A stretch of 64,000 bases of DNA from Lentzea nigeriaca (GCF_016907955.1 NZ_JAFBCX010000002.1:1-64000), one strand, 5' to 3'; positions 1 to 8,998 are shown, numbered from the stretch's first letter. Made by a program: numbers and translations. Notes: generated from the letters alone by a model not told the origin.

Positions 1-257
1 GCCTTGACGTAGTTGTCGAACGCCAACGCGTCCTGCGCCTGCTGCAGCGGCGACGTCTCCAGATGCGCCGCCTTCACGTGCGCGATGAACGGCGCCAGCA
101 CGTCACGGTCGAGCGACGAGCTGAGAACCGGGTCGAGCATCTGTTCCAGCAGCACGGTGTGCGCCTTGACGTAGTTGTCGAACGCCAACGCGTCCTGCGC
201 CTGCTGCAGCGGCGACGTCTCCAGATGCGCCGCCTTCACGTGCGCGATGAACGGCGC
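1..257 (-). repeat. Exact tandem repeat, 162-bp unit, inside the cupredoxin gene
   Basis: Bases 1-95 are identical to bases 163-257, an offset of 162 bp or 54 codons. The unit encodes a helical segment containing APFIAHVKAAHLE and NYVKAH. Identity at DNA level indicates recent duplication or ongoing homogenisation. The number of copies cannot be known because the gene leaves the window. Confidence 0.9.
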
Positions 258-791
258 GAGTGCTTCCTTCTTGACGCACTCGGGCGTACCCGTCGGCACT
301 GTCGTCGTCGGGGTGGGGTGCGTGGTCGGGTGGCTGGTCGGTGGAGTGGTGGTCGTCGGCGACGGCGGTGTGGTCGTCGTGCTGCCGTTGACCGTGACCG
401 ACGCCTTCATGTCCGGGTGGATCGAGCAGTAGTACGAGTAGGTGCCCGGCTTGGTGAACGTGTAGGTGTAGGTCTGGCCCTGCTGGAGCGTGGGCGAGGT
501 GAACTTCTCCGGGCCGTTGGTGACGACCACGTTGTGCGGTGCGGTGTCGTGGTTCGTCCAGACGACGGTGTCGCCCGCGTTGATGGTGAGCGTGGCCGGT
601 TGGAACGCGTAGCCCATGATCTCGACGTTCGTCGACGACTGCTGGGCTGCCGGCGCGGCCTCGCCCTGTTGGGCTGCGAGGTCGACGCCGACCGGAGCCG
701 CCTGGCCGGGGCCTGCCAGGCTCAGGCACAGCGCGGTTCCTGCTATGCCGAGTGCCGCTACCAGCACGGCGAACCGGTTTCCCTTGTCCAC
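1..791 (-). CDS. Exported cupredoxin with tandem helical repeats (3' end outside window)
   Basis: Partial gene that runs off the left edge. GTG start at 791 is chosen because AAAGGG lies 9 bases upstream; a GTG at 815 is in frame but has a poorer site. A hydrophobic signal segment (about residues 7-30) is followed by a blue-copper domain: His in APHNVVV, then the Cys, His and Met of YYCSIHPDM, which are the usual type-1 copper ligands. A Thr/Pro-rich linker leads to a helical segment repeated at least twice (54 residues per unit). It lies 26 bases downstream of copD, so it probably belongs to the same operon and acts outside the membrane in copper binding or electron transfer. The function of the helical repeats is unknown; they are not part of a standard plastocyanin. 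Confidence 0.85.
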   Translation of the reverse strand, partial: MDKGNRFAVLVAALGIAGTALCLSLAGPGQAAPVGVDLAAQQGEAAPAAQQSSTNVEIMGYAFQPATLTINAGDTVVWTNHDTAPHNVVVTNGPEKFTSPTLQQGQTYTYTFTKPGTYSYYCSIHPDMKASVTVNGSTTTTPPSPTTTTPPTSHPTTHPTPTTTVPTGTPECVKKEALAPFIAHVKAAHLETSPLQQAQDALAFDNYVKAHTVLLEQMLDPVLSSSLDRDVLAPFIAHVKAAHLETSPLQQAQDALAFDNYVK

Positions 792-817
792 AGTGGAATT
801 CCCTTTCTTCTGCACGG

Positions 818-1702
818 TCAGCGACCGGGTCCGGTCGTGACGAGGAAGGCGGCCACCCCGAGCACTGCGACGGCGAGAACCGCCTCGGCGGTGACCGAGA
901 GCGCGAGCGCGCGGGTGGTCGGGGCGACGCTCAGCCGCCGGTCCACCCAGGTCTTGCTCGCGAGTCCGAGGAGCAGCAGCACGGCGAAGAGGCCGAGCTT
1001 GAGCAACAGGAGTTGCCCGTAGCCGGTGTGCAGCAACGAGTTCACCGAACCGACCAGTCGCCATGCGAGCAGCGCGCCCGCCACCGTGAGCACCGCGACG
1101 GAGACCATCGCGAGCCTCGAGTAGCGCGGCAGCACCGCGGTGAGCACGTCGCGGTCGCGGGCGGGCAGGACGGCGAGCAGCAACACCAGCAGCCCGCCGA
1201 CCCACACGCAGACGACCAGCAGGTGCACGAACACGACCGCCTGTCCCCAGCCGGGCAGGTCGAGGGCGTGGCCGGTCATCCCGTTGGTGCGCAACACACC
1301 GAGCGCGACCACGCCCGCGCCGACGCGCCACGACCACGACGTGGCCGCCTGCGCGCCGCGCCGGGACAGGTCGGCCAGCACGACCACCGCGAGCAGCCAC
1401 AACAGCGCGCGGGCGAACCACACCCGGCCGAACGGGGCGTCGAACAGCGGTACCAGCACCGACGGGTCGAGCGCGGCGGACGGCGGTTTTCCCGCGACCC
1501 AGGCGGCGTTGAGGGCGAGACTCGCGACGGTGCCGGCGAAGCCGCACAGCCAGCCGAACGCGATCAGCCGCCTCGCACGTGCGGTGTCCGCGCCATCCGG
1601 CCACAACAGCGCGATGAACGCCAGGCCGCCGACGAAGAGCGTCGTGCCGAGGTAGTCGAACGACCTGGCGAACAGGAACCACGACTTCGCCGCCTCGGTC
1701 AT
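818..1702 (-). CDS. CopD-family copper resistance membrane protein
   Basis: 294 residues with about eight hydrophobic membrane segments, ending in a short basic tail. The pattern, including TNGMTGHALDLPGWG and VFVHLLVVCVWVGGLLVL, fits the CopD family of inner-membrane copper proteins. ATG at 1702 is selected because it overlaps the stop of the upstream gene as ATGA, giving translational coupling; an in-frame start 57 bases upstream would bury half of that gene's end. The downstream cupredoxin supports a copper-related role. The family assignment comes from hydropathy and motifs; copper transport itself is inferred. Confidence 0.85.
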   Translation of the reverse strand: MTEAAKSWFLFARSFDYLGTTLFVGGLAFIALLWPDGADTARARRLIAFGWLCGFAGTVASLALNAAWVAGKPPSAALDPSVLVPLFDAPFGRVWFARALLWLLAVVVLADLSRRGAQAATSWSWRVGAGVVALGVLRTNGMTGHALDLPGWGQAVVFVHLLVVCVWVGGLLVLLLAVLPARDRDVLTAVLPRYSRLAMVSVAVLTVAGALLAWRLVGSVNSLLHTGYGQLLLLKLGLFAVLLLLGLASKTWVDRRLSVAPTTRALALSVTAEAVLAVAVLGVAAFLVTTGPGR

Positions 1703-2259
1703 GGCGTGTCCAGCAGTGCCGTGACCCGGTCGGTCTTCTCGTCCACGACGAGCGAGCACGTCGTGCCGAGCAGGTCGTCGAGCAGGTCGAGGGGGTCACC
1801 GAGCAGCGGAAGCTCCACAAGGGACAGCCGCTCTGCCTTCTTCGTGCCTGCCGGGAGTTCGTGCACGACCGGGAGTTCGTCGAGCAGCGACAGCAATCCC
1901 AGCTGCCGCAGCAACTTGGTGATCGCCCCGGCGTCACAGGGTTGGTGAGGCTCGGTCGCGGGCGGCTTCGTCGTCGGCGGAGGTGTGGTCGGATGTGGAC
2001 GCTCGGGCGCCGGAACGTGCGGTCCCGCAGGCACGTGCGGCATCGGGGCCGGGTTGTGCGCCACCGGCTGCGGCACGGGGACGGCGGGCTGGTGCGGCTG
2101 CCCGGTCGGCGACGGGACCGGCGCCTGTGCGTGGTGGTCCTGCTGGCTGACCGTGCTCTGCGCCGGCGGGATGCGCCCGATGCCCGACGCGAACCCGAGC
2201 ACGACGACGACGGTGCCCACGAGGGTCGCCGCCACCACCTGGTCTCGCTGCAGCTTCAT
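1699..2259 (-). CDS. Hypothetical membrane-anchored protein, Pro/His-rich
   Basis: About 186 residues: a single membrane segment near residues 7-25 (VVAATLVGTVVVVLGFASG), a low-complexity Pro/His/Thr-rich region, then a short C-terminal domain with a single Cys. It is the first gene of the copper operon and is coupled to copD by ATGA. The His-rich linker could bind metal, but this is only inference. ATG at 2259 puts the basic residues directly before the membrane helix; an upstream ATG at 2301 is possible, and neither has a clear Shine-Dalgarno sequence. Family not recognised. Confidence 0.6.
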   Translation of the reverse strand: MKLQRDQVVAATLVGTVVVVLGFASGIGRIPPAQSTVSQQDHHAQAPVPSPTGQPHQPAVPVPQPVAHNPAPMPHVPAGPHVPAPERPHPTTPPPTTKPPATEPHQPCDAGAITKLLRQLGLLSLLDELPVVHELPAGTKKAERLSLVELPLLGDPLDLLDDLLGTTCSLVVDEKTDRVTALLDTP

Positions 2260-2504
2260 ATTCGGCAGCGAAGCAGTTCGCCCGTTAACGGCGATTCCCA
2301 TTTAGTGACGCAATCGTGAACTAGCTTGCTCACTCGTTTTGTAGCAAGGCGTGCGCACGCAGAAACGCTGAATTAAGTTGCGCCAACAAGAACGTCTTGA
2401 CCAGGCAAAATGAGCATCGCTCGATTAATTCTATTCGATCGTCCAGATGAATTGGACAGTAACCCGTACCCATGCGTCGAACCGCTCGTTGAAACCTCTC
2501 GGCC

Positions 2505-4325
2505 TCACGCCCGATCGCGCACGGACCTGATCCGGCCGAGCAGTTCCTCCGCCTTGGCGCGGCCCGACTCGACCTCGGCGAGCTGCCTCGTCACGGACTG
2601 CAGTTCGCGGCCGCGTTCACCGGCCTCCATCCGCAGCGCCTTGTCGACCTCGCGCAGTTCCGCCTCGATCGCCTCGATGCGCTTGGCGAGGGCCTCGTCC
2701 AATGCGAGCGACAGGGCCTGCTCCGCCTCGATCAGCTGCTCGGCCGCCAGTTGGTCCACTGTGGAGCGTGCGTCGGCGATGGCGTCCGAGAGCCATTGCT
2801 TGACGTGCTGCTTCTCCGCGGTGTGGGTGCGGGTGCGCGCCATCCACCAGCCCGCGCCGAGGCCCAGGGCGATGGTCACCGGAAGGACGACGGGGTTCAG
2901 CACCGCGATGCCGAGGCCCGCCAGCGGCATGACGGCCAGCTTGCCCGCGCCGAGGCCGCCGGAGACGCCCATGAAGACGAGGAGCTTGTCCTCGGCTGTC
3001 GGTGGGCGCTTTTCCTTGGGGCGCAACACGACAGGGGGTTGCTCGCCGCGGGCGAACTGGCCGCGGATCAACGTCAGCTCCTCGGCGCTGAACAGCGTCG
3101 CGAGCACCGCGTCGGTCACCTGGGCGAGGCGCACGGACAGCGCCGTGGAGATGCGGCCCGACACGACCTGCAGGGCCGTGTCGACCTGTTGGGGCAGCGC
3201 GGCCAGGGCTGCGCGGTCGGCCGTGTCGATGGCCTGGCGGTACCAGGTCTGCAGGTCGCGCATCTGGCGCGAGATCTCGTGGGAGTTCTCCACGCGGGCG
3301 CGTTGGATCTCGCCGCGCAGGCGGACCTGCCAGCCTCGGGTCGAAGAGCGGCGTTCGGTCTGCAGTTCCTCGCGACGGGCCCGCAGAACAGCTGCTTCGT
3401 CCTCGCCCACGGACAGAGCGCGCTTCTCGTGTTCCAGGCGGACGACGAGCTCGTCCAGGACCGTCGACAACGCGCGCAGGGCGTTGGCCTCGGCCAGCAT
3501 TCCGGCGCGACCGGCCACCAGCTCCTGCAACGCGGTCTGCAGGGCGGCGATGCCGGAACGTTCACGGAGCATCGCGGCGGCGTCCGGGTTCGGGGCCTGG
3601 GCCGCCATCTCGAACATGCGGGACGACACCGGGTGGAAGAGGGCCTCGGCGAAGCGCGGGGCGTGCTCGGCCAGCAGGGCGCGGTCGGCGTCGAGGACCT
3701 GGCGCCAGCCGCGGTACTGGTCGGTCTTGGTCAGCGCGAAGACGACGGTTTCTACGCGGTCGCCGACGCGCTTGAGGAAGTCCAGTTCGCCTCGGGTGAA
3801 GGGCGACGAGGCGTCCACGACGAAAACCAGGGCCGTGGCCGAGGTGACGGCTTCGAGCGCCAGCTCGCCGTGCACCGACTCCAGGCCACCGACGCCCGGA
3901 GTGTCCACAACGGACATTCGTTCCAGCAACGGGATCGGCGCGTCGACCTCGACGTAGCGCGGGGGCAGCTCGCCCTCCGGCAGTTCGTGGGCCGCGGAGA
4001 CCCAGTTGATCAACGCGGGCAGCGGGAACGTCACCGGGGCCAGCTGGCCCGGATAACAGGCGCGGGCGGCCCAGTCGGGACCGTGCTGGAAGACCAGGTA
4101 GGTGGAGGTGGCCACGTCGGCGTCGACCGGGGACAGGCCTGGAGTGGCCAGCAGGGCGTTGACCAGGGACGACTTGCCGCGGTTGGTTTCCCCGACGATC
4201 ACCACGGACGACACTTCCGGAGCAGAGCGGCGAGTGACCCAGTCGGCCATCGACGGGTCGAGCTCGCGCACGAGAGAGGTGAGACGTTCGCGCGTCTGCC
4301 GGACGGTCTGGGGAAGTGTGCTCAT
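2505..4325 (-). CDS. Dynamin-family GTPase (second of pair)
   Basis: 606 residues. The GTPase motifs are in order: P-loop GETNRGKS (45-52), DTPG (141-144) and TKTD (199-202). Long helical, coiled-coil-rich regions follow, and a hydrophobic hairpin (about residues 435-480, containing GLGAGKLAVMPLAGLG) probably inserts into membrane, as in bacterial dynamins. Last gene of a three-gene operon, with the start overlapping the GrpE-like stop as ATGA. Architecture and pairing match actinobacterial dynamin pairs (Streptomyces DynA/DynB, mycobacterial IniA/IniC), which remodel membrane during septation or envelope stress. Which of these roles applies here cannot be told from sequence. Confidence 0.9.
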   Translation of the reverse strand: MSTLPQTVRQTRERLTSLVRELDPSMADWVTRRSAPEVSSVVIVGETNRGKSSLVNALLATPGLSPVDADVATSTYLVFQHGPDWAARACYPGQLAPVTFPLPALINWVSAAHELPEGELPPRYVEVDAPIPLLERMSVVDTPGVGGLESVHGELALEAVTSATALVFVVDASSPFTRGELDFLKRVGDRVETVVFALTKTDQYRGWRQVLDADRALLAEHAPRFAEALFHPVSSRMFEMAAQAPNPDAAAMLRERSGIAALQTALQELVAGRAGMLAEANALRALSTVLDELVVRLEHEKRALSVGEDEAAVLRARREELQTERRSSTRGWQVRLRGEIQRARVENSHEISRQMRDLQTWYRQAIDTADRAALAALPQQVDTALQVVSGRISTALSVRLAQVTDAVLATLFSAEELTLIRGQFARGEQPPVVLRPKEKRPPTAEDKLLVFMGVSGGLGAGKLAVMPLAGLGIAVLNPVVLPVTIALGLGAGWWMARTRTHTAEKQHVKQWLSDAIADARSTVDQLAAEQLIEAEQALSLALDEALAKRIEAIEAELREVDKALRMEAGERGRELQSVTRQLAEVESGRAKAEELLGRIRSVRDRA

Positions 4326-4687
4326 CGGGCCGTGTAGACCGTCACGATCGGAGCCCGCAGCACCCGTCCGCGGTCGCAGAAGCCCGGCACCTCGGTCTCG
4401 GCGACCAAGCCCTGCAGCGAGGCGTCATCGGTCGGCACCGTGCCGGCCGCCTCGTGCACCGACGGGTCGAACCGCTCTCCGTCGGCCCGCACAGCCACGA
4501 CCCCTATGGTCGACAGGCCTTCCTCGATCCGTTCGACCACGCCCGAACTGGCGCGGTCCAGCGCGTACAGGCACAGCTGGACCAGCGCGCGGCGTTCGGC
4601 CAGCGCCTGGTCGAGCAGCTCGTCGGCAATGGTCTCCACACCGTCGTCCGACGCCACACCGGTGGGATCGGTTCCATTCACGCTCAT
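4322..4687 (-). CDS. Short GrpE-like protein between two dynamins
   Basis: 121 residues. The C-terminal half matches the GrpE beta-domain pattern: FDPSVHEAAGTVPTDD, then a GLVAETEVPGF segment and RVLRAPIVTVYT. The N-terminal helix is much shorter than the long dimerisation coil of true GrpE (about 200 residues in total). ATG at 4687 overlaps the upstream stop (ATGA), and its own stop overlaps the next ATG, so the three proteins are translationally coupled. No DnaK or DnaJ gene is adjacent. GrpE is the nucleotide-exchange factor of Hsp70; an adaptor or exchange role for an Hsp70-like protein that works with the dynamins is inference. Confidence 0.75.
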   Translation of the reverse strand: MSVNGTDPTGVASDDGVETIADELLDQALAERRALVQLCLYALDRASSGVVERIEEGLSTIGVVAVRADGERFDPSVHEAAGTVPTDDASLQGLVAETEVPGFCDRGRVLRAPIVTVYTAR

Positions 4688-6204
4688 CGGTGCCCCCCAG
4701 CACGTAGTTGCTGCCAGATGAGGAAATACGCCCTGTGAACGACGTGCGCCACTCGAGCCTGCGCCGGCGTCGCGCCGAACGAGGCGTACGACCGCCACCA
4801 ACCGGCCCGTTCCAGCGCGTACGCGACCAGCTCCGGCAACGGCCGGCCGGTCAGACCCAGCTGACCGGGCACGTCCGGGGTACTGCCGACGCGCAGCACC
4901 TCCTCCGTCAGGTCGGGCGCCAGCGTCACCGCGCCGGACGAGACCAGCGTCAACGCCTCCAGCAGCCGCAGCTGATGAGCTTCCGGCCTGGCCAGCAGCA
5001 CCTCGATCGCGTCGTGCACGCGCTGCCGTTCGCCGGGATCGCCGGAGGCCAGCGACGTGACCGACGCCAGTGCGGCCGCGGCCTTGATGCCGTCGGCCCG
5101 TGCGCGGAACACCGCGTCCAGCCGTCCACGCACCGCGGCGAACCCGGAGGCGTCGAACAGCACCCGCCGCAACGCACCGGCGGTCAGCGCGGGCTCGGCG
5201 TCCAGCGCCGCGAGAGCACGGCCGATGCCGTAGAGGTCGAGCTTCTCCAGCAACCTCGACCGCACACCCGTCGGGACGTCGCAGTCCCAGGACGTGAAGA
5301 GGTCCGCGGACATCAGCATCATCGTGCGGGTGTCCGCGTCCAGGGCCGCCAGCTGCCGCAACGCCTCCGCGTCCGCCGACGTGAACTCCCCGGTCTCCGC
5401 CGACTCCGCGAGCAGGCTGATCACCGGCAGCACGTCGGCGACCCGCGGCTTCAGCAGCGCCGCCTGCTTTCCCGCCAGGATCTCCGCGGCCCGCCAGACG
5501 TCGCCGTCCGCCCCCTCGACGGTTTCCGGCGCCACGGCGTCGACCTTGTTCAACGCGGCGATGGCGTTGACCGGCCCTGCCTCACGGGAGGCTGTCGCGG
5601 CGGTGAACGCGGCCAACGCCGAGTGGTCGTCCGCGCGGATGCCCTGCGTCACGACGTACAGAACGGCCTCGGCACCCGCTACAGCGTTGCGGGACACGGG
5701 ATCCAGCAGTTCCTCGGTGCGCGCGACCGAGGCCGCGTCCAGCGAACCGAGACCAGGCGTGTCGATGACCGTGAAGTCACGCAGCACCGCGTTCGTCAGG
5801 TACGCCTCGATGTGCGAAACGTCATCCACGCCAAGAGAAGCGGGAATCATGCCGTTGGCGTCGAACGGCAACACCTGCCGTCGGCCGTCCCGCAGCACCA
5901 CTTCGATGCGGTCGACCGTGCCGTACTGATAGCGCGTGACGAGCCGGGTGCACTCACCGACGTCCGTGGGCGCGACCCGGCGTCCGATCAACGCGTTCAC
6001 CAGCGTCGACTTACCGGACTTGATCCGCCCGGCCACCGCCACCTGCAACGGGGCGTGCAGACGCCGCAACACTTCCTGGAAACCGAGAGCGGTCTGCTGG
6101 GAAACCTGCGGTTGCAGGGCTGCACACAATTGGGCCACCGCCGCGCACAGCGGTCCGGCCAGTTGTTGTCCCTGCAGCGCCGTCACGGGCACTGATCGTG
6201 CCAC
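4684..6204 (-). CDS. Dynamin-family GTPase (first of pair)
   Basis: 506 residues. P-loop GRIKSGKST (59-67), DTPG (148-151) and NKVD (219-222) are intact, followed by a mostly helical C-terminal half without an obvious long membrane segment; it may therefore depend on its partner for membrane binding. GTG start at 6204 has little leader and no clear Shine-Dalgarno, and is divergent from the gene at 6241 with only 36 bases between them. The length is close to mycobacterial IniC (about 490 residues). First gene of the dynamin/GrpE-like/dynamin operon. Confidence 0.88.
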   Translation of the reverse strand: MARSVPVTALQGQQLAGPLCAAVAQLCAALQPQVSQQTALGFQEVLRRLHAPLQVAVAGRIKSGKSTLVNALIGRRVAPTDVGECTRLVTRYQYGTVDRIEVVLRDGRRQVLPFDANGMIPASLGVDDVSHIEAYLTNAVLRDFTVIDTPGLGSLDAASVARTEELLDPVSRNAVAGAEAVLYVVTQGIRADDHSALAAFTAATASREAGPVNAIAALNKVDAVAPETVEGADGDVWRAAEILAGKQAALLKPRVADVLPVISLLAESAETGEFTSADAEALRQLAALDADTRTMMLMSADLFTSWDCDVPTGVRSRLLEKLDLYGIGRALAALDAEPALTAGALRRVLFDASGFAAVRGRLDAVFRARADGIKAAAALASVTSLASGDPGERQRVHDAIEVLLARPEAHQLRLLEALTLVSSGAVTLAPDLTEEVLRVGSTPDVPGQLGLTGRPLPELVAYALERAGWWRSYASFGATPAQARVAHVVHRAYFLIWQQLRAGGHR

Positions 6205-6240
6205 GGTTTGTGTGCGTGTGTGCGCGGGTAGCCACAGCCC

Positions 6241-6675
6241 ATGGAAGACAGCTACGTGACGTTCCTAGTGCTGGGGATCGTCCTGGTCGTCATCGACGGC
6301 CAGCTGATCTACCACAGCGGCAGGGGCTATCTGAAACGCGCCTACGACGACGAAGAAGCCACCTCGATGATCCGGCTCGCGGTGGTGTTGTTCCACCTCG
6401 TCGTACTGGGCTTGCTCGCGCTGGTGTCGCTCATCAGCGTCGAGACCGGAAACGCCACCAAGGATGTCGTGATGAAGCTCGGCATCGTCCTGTTGCTGCT
6501 GGCACTGGCGCACGGCGTCACGATGGCGATCCTGGCCAGGATTCGGGATCGCCAGCTCCAGCAGCAGCTCGCGGACCAGATGGCCGAGGAGCACCGGATC
6601 TACGAGGAACGCCACGCGCACGTCGGCGAACCGCGACCCGCACCGAAGATCGAGTCGCCTTACTCAGCCACGTAG
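6241..6675 (+). CDS. Small integral membrane protein, three helices
   Basis: 144 residues. Three hydrophobic segments (about 7-21, 44-66 and 76-98) precede a charged, glutamine-rich cytoplasmic tail. Family not recognised. It is transcribed divergently from the dynamin operon across a 36-base gap, so the two promoters must overlap or lie inside genes. Its end overlaps the convergent gntR gene by 16 bases. Confidence 0.75.
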   Translation: MEDSYVTFLVLGIVLVVIDGQLIYHSGRGYLKRAYDDEEATSMIRLAVVLFHLVVLGLLALVSLISVETGNATKDVVMKLGIVLLLLALAHGVTMAILARIRDRQLQQQLADQMAEEHRIYEERHAHVGEPRPAPKIESPYSAT

Positions 6676-7028
6676 TGGGCACGCACGGCGTCCAGCGCCT
6701 CCCCCTCGCTGGCGCCGAGCGACCGAGCGACGGCGACGAACTCCGCCGCTGCGGCGGAGAGCGGGTCCGGTGAATGCGAAGGCAGGGCAGCCACGACGGT
6801 GCCCTGCCTTCGTCCTGTCATGAGGACGCCCTCGGTCTCCAGCTCGCGGTACGCCCGCGCGACGGTGCCGGCCGCCAGGCCGAGGTCGGCGGCGAGCTGG
6901 CGGATCGTCGGCAACCGCGACCCGACGGGCAACACGCCACCGCTGATCAACCGGACCAGCTGGTCGCGCACCTGACGCCAGGGCGCCACACCGTTCTCGA
7001 GGTCAACGACGATTCTGGGAGCTGTCAC
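6660..7028 (-). CDS. GntR-family regulator, YtrA type
   Basis: 122 residues. Winged-helix DNA-binding domain with the family signature LPTIRQLAADLGLAAGTVARAYRELE, and only a short C-terminal tail, as in the YtrA subfamily. These regulators usually control a neighbouring membrane-protein or ABC operon and their own gene. GTG at 7028 overlaps the stop of the upstream membrane protein gene as GTGA. The inverted repeat at 7707-7743, in front of the operon, is the likely binding site. Confidence 0.9.
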   Translation of the reverse strand: MTAPRIVVDLENGVAPWRQVRDQLVRLISGGVLPVGSRLPTIRQLAADLGLAAGTVARAYRELETEGVLMTGRRQGTVVAALPSHSPDPLSAAAAEFVAVARSLGASEGEALDAVRAHYVAE

Positions 7029-7696
7029 CAGAAGATCTTCTTGGACACGTAGTTCGTGTTGGCCATCGCTATCCACGCCAGCAGGCAGACGAGGTCGAAC
7101 CAACCACCGACCAGCGCACCGACCACGGCCGCGCCGAGTCCTGCGGACACGTGCACGCTCCGGGTGCGCAGAGCCCGATCGACCTGCTCGTCACCGTCGG
7201 CGGGCCGGGTGACCGCGGCCCAGGTGACCACGGCGACCGCGCCGACGGACACGACCAGCGCGGGCAGCTGCCCGATCCGCATGTCGACGAGCAGCAGGAC
7301 GATCCCGATCGCCACGATTGCCGCGTACACGATCAGCACGTACTGGGAGGCGATGTCGAACAGGCCGCGTGGGGTGAGCGAGGCCACCCGCCGCCGTCCG
7401 CCGCGACGCAGCTGCGTCGCGATCAACTCGGCGAGCAGCGTGCCGCCGAGCACGATGGCGACGAGCGAGCCGATGCCACGGTCGCTGACGAACGGCACGA
7501 GCGACAGCACCGCGTAGAGCACCGGATAGAGCAGCCGACGTCGTTTCAGGTACCGGATCGCATCGTCGATCTGCGCGGGCGTCGGGTCCTTCACCCGCCA
7601 GCTCTTCAGCAGCCGCTTGCCGGTCGACCGCGTCGGCCAGAGGAAGTAGAGCAACAACAATCCCGTGCCAGCAGCGATCACCATGTCCAGCAGCAC
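7025..7696 (-). CDS. Multi-span membrane protein co-transcribed with gntR
   Basis: About 223 residues with five or six hydrophobic segments. Between the first and second is a soluble loop containing DPTPAQIDDAIRYLKRRR. Family not recognised. GTG at 7696 is preferred because GGGGG lies 6 bases upstream; GTG at 7702 and ATG at 7684 are in frame. A longer frame starting at 7735 would begin inside the inverted repeat and is rejected. First gene of a two-gene operon with the YtrA-type regulator, so it is probably that regulator's main target. Confidence 0.75.
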   Translation of the reverse strand: MLLDMVIAAGTGLLLLYFLWPTRSTGKRLLKSWRVKDPTPAQIDDAIRYLKRRRLLYPVLYAVLSLVPFVSDRGIGSLVAIVLGGTLLAELIATQLRRGGRRRVASLTPRGLFDIASQYVLIVYAAIVAIGIVLLLVDMRIGQLPALVVSVGAVAVVTWAAVTRPADGDEQVDRALRTRSVHVSAGLGAAVVGALVGGWFDLVCLLAWIAMANTNYVSKKIFW

Positions 7697-7706
7697 GCGC
7701 ACCCCC

Positions 7707-7743
7707 GTGAGTTTTGTACCAACCCCTCGACACAATAACTCAC
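7707..7743 (-). promoter_or_regulatory. Inverted repeat, probable GntR operator
   Basis: GTGAGTTTTGT (7707-7717) faces ACAATAACTCAC (7732-7743); the arms are complementary apart from one extra base and are separated by 14 bp. It lies immediately upstream of the chosen start of the membrane protein/gntR operon, where an autoregulatory operator is expected. The regulator assignment is inferred from proximity. Confidence 0.65.
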
Positions 7744-7813
7744 ACCGGAGTCGTAGACGACGTCATTCCGTGGCGCGACGCGCGGAAGTTCGGCCCGCAC
7801 CTAACCTTGTCCG

Positions 7814-8989
7814 GTGCGGCGGTTCAGCCTGTGGATGAAGGCTCACCCGGCGTTCGGGGACTCCCTGATCGCCGGGCTCTTGCTGTTGTTCGACATGGCG
7901 GTCGCGGTCTCCGCGGTCGATCGCGGGGTGTCGTTCTCCGCGTACCTCGCCGTCACACTCCTGATGCTCGGGCCGCTGCCGTTCCGCCGCTACCACCCGC
8001 TCGGCACCAGCTACCTGATCCTCGCGGGCGGGTTCCTGCAGCTCTTCACACACGGCGGCGAGGGCGGCATCCCGGTCCGCATGTCGGACTTCGCCCTGGC
8101 CATCGCGCTGTACACGCTCGTCGCGTACATCGGCCGCAAGTCCGCGTTGATCTACTCGGGCTGGCTGCTCGCGGGCACGCTGCTGTGGGCGGTCTTCCGG
8201 ATCGCCGAGATCCAGGCCGTGTTCCTGGTGTTCATGGTCTTCGTGATCTTCGGTTTCAGCTGGGCGATGGGCGAGTTCATCGGTGCCCGCCGCGCCTACC
8301 AGAGCGAGCTGGAACAACGACTCAAGCTGCTGGAGACCGAACGCGACCAGCAGGCCAAGATCGCGGTCGGCGAGGAGCGCTCCCGGATCGCCCGCGAGCT
8401 GCACGACGTGGTCGCGCACTCGGTGAGCGTCATGATCGTCCACGCGGACGGCGCCGCCTACACGATCAGGACGCAACCGGAGGTCGCCGAGAACGCGGTC
8501 CGCACGATCGCGGAGACCGGCCGCCTCGCACTGACCGAGATGCGGCGCCTGCTGGGCGTGCTGCGCAGCGAGGACGCCGAGACGCAGTGGGCACCGCAAC
8601 CCGACGCGCGAGGCGTCGTCGAGCTCGCCGAGAACACCCGTGCGGCCGGGGTGCCGGTGCGGCTGGAGATCACCGGCGACGTGGACGACCTGCCCGCCGG
8701 TGTCGGCCTCAGCATCTACCGGATCGTGCAGGAAGCGCTGACGAACACCATCAAGCACGCCGGCGCGGGCACGACGGCGTTGGTGCGCCTGGCCCGCACA
8801 CCGGAGGAGCTGCGACTCGAGGTGATCGACAACGGCTTCGGCACACCGCACGACGTGGTCAAGGTGTCCGGTGGCAACGGACTGATCGGCATGAGGGAAA
8901 GGGCTGCGGTGCTGGGAGGCGAGTTCGAGGCAGGCCCCAACCCCGGCGGGGGCTGGCGCGTGCGGGCGAGCTTCCCGCTGGCCGCATAG
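7814..8989 (+). CDS. NarL-type sensor histidine kinase
   Basis: 391 residues. About five or six N-terminal membrane helices (residues 15-155) form the sensor, followed by a HisKA_3 dimerisation domain with RIARELHDVVAH (phospho-acceptor His197) and an HATPase domain ending in NGLIGMRERAAVLGG. GTG at 7814 has almost no leader. It is followed after 9 bases by its response regulator. The signal is unknown; there is no extracellular sensing domain, so membrane state or an intramembrane ligand is plausible. Confidence 0.92.
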   Translation: MRRFSLWMKAHPAFGDSLIAGLLLLFDMAVAVSAVDRGVSFSAYLAVTLLMLGPLPFRRYHPLGTSYLILAGGFLQLFTHGGEGGIPVRMSDFALAIALYTLVAYIGRKSALIYSGWLLAGTLLWAVFRIAEIQAVFLVFMVFVIFGFSWAMGEFIGARRAYQSELEQRLKLLETERDQQAKIAVGEERSRIARELHDVVAHSVSVMIVHADGAAYTIRTQPEVAENAVRTIAETGRLALTEMRRLLGVLRSEDAETQWAPQPDARGVVELAENTRAAGVPVRLEITGDVDDLPAGVGLSIYRIVQEALTNTIKHAGAGTTALVRLARTPEELRLEVIDNGFGTPHDVVKVSGGNGLIGMRERAAVLGGEFEAGPNPGGGWRVRASFPLAA

Positions 8990-8998
8990 GGTGATCAC

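Noticed and set aside
2302-2504. GTCCA-N7-TGGAC dyad and AT-richer intergenic stretch between the copper and dynamin operons
   Set aside because: Arms are short and no neighbouring regulator exists; nothing else can be supported in this gap.
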